64,000 nt of DNA from Cryptomeria japonica (Eukaryota; Streptophyta; Pinopsida; Cupressales; Cupressaceae), in contig NC_081411.1 of NCBI RefSeq assembly GCF_030272615.1, positions 156,760,971 through 156,824,970 on the forward strand, written 5' to 3'. Position 1 is the stretch's first letter. Each line of letters starts with the position of its first letter. Positions 58,075-64,000 of this stretch are shown piece after piece. The position numbers were made by a program, and so were the translations under genes. The notes under the pieces were generated by a model. It ran no database searches and was not told the DNA's origin. It saw only the letters and a list, made by a program, of their open reading frames with translations.

Positions 58075-61000
58075 AAAAGATTTGAGGAAGATGATGAAGA
58101 AGGAGGGCCCCAAATTCACTAAGGCCAACTACCAAATATGGAGTGATAGAGTGAAGATATATATCAAAGGTATGGGTGCTCATTTTCGGTAGCATGTTAT
58201 TACTAGGTATGTACCTCCTATCAGTCCTCTCACTATAGATCAGTTGAAGGAGTGGTGAGAAAACATTCAAGCATTGGAAGCCATAGTAAGTACATAGGCT
58301 GATACTAAATATATTGATGTCCATGGTTTAGAGACTGCTTTTGAAGTTTGGGAGAAGTTATAATTAATCTATGGTGGTGATAAGAATGTTCAAAAGGGTA
58401 AAGAAGAGAGTCTTAGAGGAAAGTGTGATGATATGAGAATCATGGAAGGTGAAAGTATTACTCAGTATGGACAAAGGATAAAATAAGTTGTGGGTGGAAT
58501 CAAAACTGCTAGTGGTACTATAGAAGAAGATAATGTTGTGAGTAATATGCTTAGAACTCTATTTCCCATCTATGCCATTAGAGTATCTTCTATTCAAGAG
58601 TTGAGGTCAGTTACTAAGAATAAGGTTACGGTTGATTCTTTGATTGGTAAGCTCACTGCTTTTGAGTTAAATAGTTTTGATAATATTGTACCTAAGACAA
58701 AATCTTCTTTTAAAGCATTTGTATCTAGTGTATTGGTAAGAAAAGGAAAAGATGTTTGTCAAAGTCATGAATGTAGGTCAAGTCATCTTGGCAGTAGTAA
58801 AGTTGATATGGATGATGAAGATAATTTGATGGAATTTGAAGCTCTATTGGCTAAAAGAATTCCTAAAGGCACTGGTAAGTACAAGGGTAAGTTGACTCTC
58901 AAATGTTTCTCTTGTAACAAGATAGGACACATTGTTGTGCACTATTCTAATAATGATCAAAAGGAAAAGTTTAGAAAATATAAGGGAAAAGGAAAAAAAT
59001 AGTGTTATGTTGTAGTTGATGAAGGTGACACTGATGAGGAATCTAAGGATGAAGACAATGAGGAGATTACTTTTGTTGTTGTTAAGGAAGGTTTGTCTGA
59101 TAAGAAGGCTTTAGTATCTCGCATTGACAACAGTGATGAATGGATTATTGATAGTGGTTTCACACACCACATGACCAGAGATAAGAACAAGTTTATTTCT
59201 CTTAAAGAATTTGATGGCAGTGTAGTAAGATTTGGAAACAATTAACCTTGTATGGTTAAAGGTAAAAGTTCTATCTCTTTGAATGGTACAAGTAATACTG
59301 ATGATGTATTTTGGGTTGAAGGTTTAAAACATAACCTATTGATTGTTGGTCAGTTGATTGACAAAGGTTATCATCTTGAGTTTAAGAGTGGAGTGTGTAG
59401 GGTCTTAGGATGCAAAGGAGAGTTTATTTCTACTGGTAAGCAAACTAAAGGTAACTTATTCCATCTGAATGCTAATGTGAACAGTTGTTTGGTTGCTAAG
59501 GTTGAAGATAGCTAGTTATGACATAGAAGGTTTTGTCATGTGAACTTTGATAATGTGGTTAAGGTCAGCAAATCTAGTATGGTGAGAGGTATGCCACATC
59601 TTGTTAAACTAGACAATGTGTTGTGTAAAGAATATCAGTTGGGTAAGATGACTACATCTTCTTTTAAGAGCAAATATTTTTCTTCTGAGCATGTTCTAGA
59701 TTTGGTGCACACTAACTTATGTGGTCCTATGAGGACTAGAATTTTTTATGGTGATAAGTATTTTATGAAATTTACTGATGATACCAGCAAATTTGATCTA
59801 GCAGATGATGAACAAAAACTTGTGTTTATTGAACTGGAAGTGCAGATGATTATGCTTAACCGGTAGATGAAGAAGATGAAGAACAAGAAGAGGTTATTGC
59901 ACCGAAAAAGGTAATAGCTAGGTATGTAAGGTTAAATCATTTTAAAGACCAGATAATAGGTGATAAGAATGCTGGAGTACAGACTAGAAGGAAAAAAAAA
60001 AGAAAGCTCTTGTCTGATTTCTATAGTTGAACCAAAGATAGTTAGAGAAGCTCTTAAGGATGATGGCTGGTTAAATGCAATGAATGAAGAACTTGATCAA
60101 ACTGAGAAAAACAACACTTGGTCACTTGTTCCTAGACATTATGATAAAAATGTGATTGGTACAAAGTGGGTATTTAGAAACAAGTTGAATGAAGATGGAG
60201 AAGTTATTTGAAACAATGAAAGACTAGTATGCAAAGGGTATGCACAAGAAGAAGGTGAAGATTATGGAGAGACCTTTGCATCGGTTTCTAGGATTGAAGG
60301 AGTTAGAATGCTACTTGCATTTTCAGCATTTAAAGGCTTTAAAGTCTATCAAATGGATGTAAAGTCAACATTTCTGAATGATATTCTTGAAGAAAAGGTA
60401 TATTGAACAACCGGATGGGTTTGCATCGACAGAAGATAAGGATATGGTATACAAACTGCATAGGGCATTATATGGATTAAAGCAAGCACCAAGGGCATGG
60501 TTTGAAAGACTTCATGCACATCTACTAAAGATAGGATTCCAGAGAGCCAGTGAGGACAACAATATTTATTTGAATACTGAAGGAGACAAGATGTTGATTG
60601 CAAAAGTATTTTTTGATGATATCATATTTGGAGGAAATGATGATATGAGTATGACTTTTATAGATGAGATGAAGAAAGAATTTGAGATGTCTCTAATAGG
60701 TGACATTAAATTTTTCATTCGAGAGAGGGTCCAACAATTGAAAGGTGGTATTTTTATCTGTCAGTCCAAGTATGTGAAGGAAGTGTTAAAGACCTTTGGA
60801 ATGGAAGACTATAAACCGGTTGGAACACCTATGGTTAGGTTACTAGTTGCAGATTGTCAAGAGAAGATGATTCACCCTTAGTGGATGAGAAGGAATATAG
60901 GTCCATGATTGGGAAATTGCATTAAGTTGTTCATAGTACACCAGATATTGCCCATGTAGTTGGTTTAGTAGCAAGATTTCATAAGAGCCCTAAGGAGACA

Positions 61001-61603
61001 CATATGACAACAATGAAGAGGATATTCATATATCTTAGAGGGACAGTTGATTATGGATTATGGTATCCATATAGAGGCAATTTTTCTTTGCATGTATTCA
61101 CTAATGTTGATTGGGTAGGGAATGTAGATGACCGGAAGAGCACAATTGATGGTGCATTCTTTCTAGATGGCAAACTGGTATCTTGGACTAGTAAGAAACA
61201 GACTTGTATATCTCAGTCTACAGCTGAAGTAGAATATGAGGTTGTATCCATGAGTTGTACACAATCTATATGGATGAGACATGTCTTGGAAGGTTTCAAG
61301 CAAGATATGATAGAACCGGTGATCATACATTGTGATAACACTAGTGCTATAAACATATCTAAGAATCGGGTACTTCATGCAAGGACTAAACATATTGAAT
61401 TGAAGTATCACTTTCTGAGAGAAAGAGAGAAGGAAAAGAAAGTGAGATTGGAGCATGTATCTAGTAAGGAGTAGTTGGCAGATATATTCACTAAGCCATT
61501 GCCTAAGGCTACCTTTGAATATCTCAAAGGTAAATTAGGGGTTATACCCCTACCTAAGGTCAACTTAGAAGATATGGAAGCATCAATCCAGTGGACTCAT
61601 TGA
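58075..61603 (+). pseudogene. Copia C gag-pol, decayed, integrase deleted
   Basis: Gag starts near 58,090 (KKEGPKFTKANYQIW), with several stops to 58,490, then is open to 59,002 with a zinc knuckle CFSCNKIGHIVVHY whose last Cys is Tyr. Protease DSGFTHHM lies at about 59,150 (Cys of the usual DSGC replaced). Integrase begins (DLVHTNLCGPM) but breaks off after KFTDD at about 59,790, and the frame passes directly into the acidic linker before RT, so its catalytic core is deleted. RT from 60,030 has TKWVFRN, MDVKSTFLND and FFDDIIF in place of FVDDIIF. RNase H shows AEVEYEV and CDNTSAINIS. Frameshifts lie near 60,395 and 60,850, and stops at 60,209 and 61,472. Close relative of copia B in protein sequence, opposite orientation. 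Confidence 0.88.
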
Positions 61604-61826
61604 ATATCTTTCACTGTGGATTGATGAAAAGTGGGCTACTCCTCAGGGGGAGCAGCTAAGATAATGAAAGAAGATGCCTTTGCACCTTTGGAATTTTTGT
61701 CAAAGGGGAAGGAGAACAATAAAGAGAAAAGGAGAAGAACTGATGACCAATCAGTGATGTACAACAGACATAATAGGTTTCATGATGAGATTTTGGTGTT
61801 GCATTTTTTGGTGTTGCCATCAATGC

Positions 61827-61838
61827 TAAAGGGGGAGA
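61827..61838 (+). other. Copia C polypurine tract
   Basis: AAAGGGGGAGA directly before the LTR start TGGTTGG. Confidence 0.8.
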
Positions 61839-63022
61839 TGGTTGGCCAGTTGGCATAACTAATGGATATGATGGTATACCGGTAAAGGAATGTTGGTGAT
61901 GATATATTGATAGATTGTTGGTGATGATATAATGATGATATGATGCTTGATGATCAATTATTTGTGTTTTCATTGAGGGCAACCATATTTGCCCATGTTT
62001 GTTTATGCTTGCTATGCCATCTAAGTCTATTGGTTAAGTCTAAGTGGTAATATATTGAATTGAATTGAGTTGGAAAGCGATTGGCAAGTGACAGTGAATG
62101 GGTAAGCAGGAATAGAGAAGGAGATAGTTGTGGTAGCGATCCATGTTGATTCAGGTGTTGCAATTTGGAATATGTTTATGACATCATAACGAGTCTATGA
62201 CATGAACCATGTCATGTTTGTAATTGAATGTTATATAATTAGCTAGGGTTTGAGAACTGGTAATAAGATCTTTGATCGGTCATATTTTATGGTTTTGTGG
62301 TGATTATTTTCATGTTCATAAGTTGAGGATGACGTGTCAGAATCTATGAGAAAAGATAAGATGTTGTTTTTGTGTGTACAAGGATCAAATATCTTGGGAA
62401 GCAGCGAAGTTCTTAGCATAATGTGTTAAGGCTTTGACAGCTTATCACATCGATGTGCGGTGATGAGTTATGATCATTCCACGGTTGTAATTGTCTTGTA
62501 ATTTGTTGAAATAATCTATATAATGATATGTAATAATTTGTAATGATCTAATATGATCTATGATGTATATTTATTGTAGGTTAGGGTTTTGTAACCGACC
62601 TAATTGTAAAATGTATTTAGGTCAAGTTTTAGAAGGTTAAGTGTGTCGATGATTAGAGAAGTGTGTGTGTGTGTGTGTGTTGAACTAGATTGAGATGTCT
62701 GCATGAGAGAAGCGGATTGGAGCTGACAAGGATCTATAATAGCAAGCTATGAAGTGTTGAGTCCAGATCATTTATATGTTGTTTCCTAATAGTTGTAACA
62801 ACATTAAAATCCCTTAACTAAGTAGGTCCTAACAGGCCTAATCTTGTAAATCCCTTCACCGGGTGGCTCATTAATTTGGGTTTAAATCCTCCAACGAGGT
62901 TACTCCTAATAGGGTAAAACTCCTAACAAAGCTAAGTTGTAAAATCCCTTGACCGGGTTGCTCCTAATAGGGTCTGTTCTTAACAGGGCATTGTTGTAAA
63001 GCTCCTAATTCGGCTAGGCTCC
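61839..63022 (+). repeat. Copia C 3' LTR, copy C3, cut by gypsy D
   Basis: Begins TGGTTGGCCAGTTGGC and ends at GGCTAGGCTCC, where D3 starts. The LTR's last ~320 bases, known from C2, are absent. A (GT)n run sits at 62,661-62,680. Confidence 0.8.
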
Positions 63023-64000
63023 TGTAGTGTCATAAAATTGTGACCCTAGAAATTTTTTACCACATTAGGGTCCTCACACATGCAAAATTTAATCCCCTAG
63101 CCTGATCGGAGACCAGAGACTGCTCAACCCCTGAAACTACTTATCCCTTGCCCTCCACACCACCCTCTCTACACTCTATCCTAGAGAAAAGGGCATGATA
63201 GGGGCATGGCACCCCTGTCCCCCCTAGGATAGAGGCGTTGCACCCTTGTCCTCCCAGGATAGGGGCATGGCACCCTTGCCCCTGCCCCTTTTTAGGGCAA
63301 GACCCTTCCTAAGCCTACATTGTATGTTGTGCATTGGGCAGGAAAACTTCCTCAATGTCGGCCTATGACAAAAATTAGTCAATTAAACCTAATTGACAAG
63401 TATATAAGTTGCATTTACCCTCTCATTTGAAAAGTTGGAAAATAAGTTGGAAAAATTTTGATGAGTGGGAAGTTTACATGAGATCAAGCATTCAAGAGCA
63501 TTCAAGCATACTTTTCCAGCATTGAGCATTCTCAAATCTCCCTTCAAGGCTAGGTGTTGTATTCAAGTCAAGGATTCAACCATTGAAGAGGAGATTCATT
63601 CCAACATTCAATTCCATACAAGAAAATCTACCTACATTCTATCTACAACCTCCCTTCAGGTGATTTACATTTCAATCTTTTATTTACATTCACTTGCAAG
63701 TACTTTCTTTCATCATTTGGTTAATTCCAAAACTGGGGTTTGACCTGAAGGAAAACCCCCAATCCCAACACATTTCCCTCTCTTTTATGTGTGTAGGTTG
63801 CAGGTGCGCATCTGTACTTTCATATTCGGGCTCCATTTGTAGAGGCAGAAAAACCCTTTTCGTTTCACGGATTTTTCAGAGGACCATGTACGTTCTCGCC
63901 ACGGTCCAGGCAACTTTTCCTCAAATTCATAGGGCAGCTTCATCTCGACATATTACTGCCAGATCCAAGTGCACAACTTCATCCCACACTTTGATCTCAA
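63023..64000 (+). repeat. Gypsy-D LTR, copy D3, runs off the window
   Basis: Starts TGTAGTGTCATAAAATTG and matches D2 throughout (AGCCTGAT-GGA-ACCAGAGA, TATATAAG at 63,401, AAGCATTCAAGAGCATTCAA, hairpin at 63,881-63,907), with more C-rich duplications of CACCCCTGTCCCCC at 63,205-63,290. Its 3' end lies outside the window. Confidence 0.8.

Overview
This window reads as nuclear DNA of a large, repeat-swollen plant genome, most likely a conifer or another gymnosperm. That is an inference from stacked Ty1/copia and Ty3/gypsy elements, kilobase-long LTRs, long low-complexity arrays and the absence of any ordinary host gene. Almost every coding region is a decayed transposable-element gene. I see no tRNA, rRNA or CRISPR feature.

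Layout. 1-4.27 kb: AT-rich DNA and overlapping LTR relics. 4,272-17,781: a 13.5-kb terminal-inverted-repeat DNA transposon (element 1) flanked by the 4-bp duplication AAGA. It carries two convergent genes: a nine-exon accessory gene of unknown function (+) and an 816-codon DDE-type transposase (-). Between and beside them lie a 358-bp tandem satellite, GTACGCGC-like subterminal repeats, (GA)n arrays and a palindromic GGTCATATGG satellite. 17.8-29.3 kb: a Ty3/gypsy pol relic whose reverse transcriptase is split by a copia-type solo LTR, which is itself split by a second TIR transposon (element 2, 20,037-27,076). Element 2 has the same GGGTATGTGCA-type ends and the same internal satellites as element 1 but no gene, so it looks like a non-autonomous relative. 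30.9-31.7 kb: a gypsy-type LTR (D1). 32.6-36.3 kb: an unrecognised ~1,200-codon minus-strand reading frame broken by a single TAG, with a CpG-rich, hairpin-bearing upstream region to 37.6 kb. 39.1-41.6 kb: a short internally deleted copia element (minus).

41.6-64 kb is a nested mosaic: a gypsy gag/protease relic (minus), a copia-C LTR joined to a gypsy-D LTR, the D leader interrupted by a nearly complete minus-strand copia element B (46,158-54,861, duplication TTAGT, with a further solo LTR in one of its LTRs), the D gag, then copia C (plus), whose 3' LTR is again joined to a D LTR at exactly the same position. The repeated C|D junction points to an old tandem duplication or to a chimeric mobile unit.

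The main candidate for something undescribed is the element 1/element 2 family. The reading frames of both element-1 genes remain open except for nonsense codons that C-to-T (or G-to-A) change would explain, and one splice donor reads AT where GT is expected.
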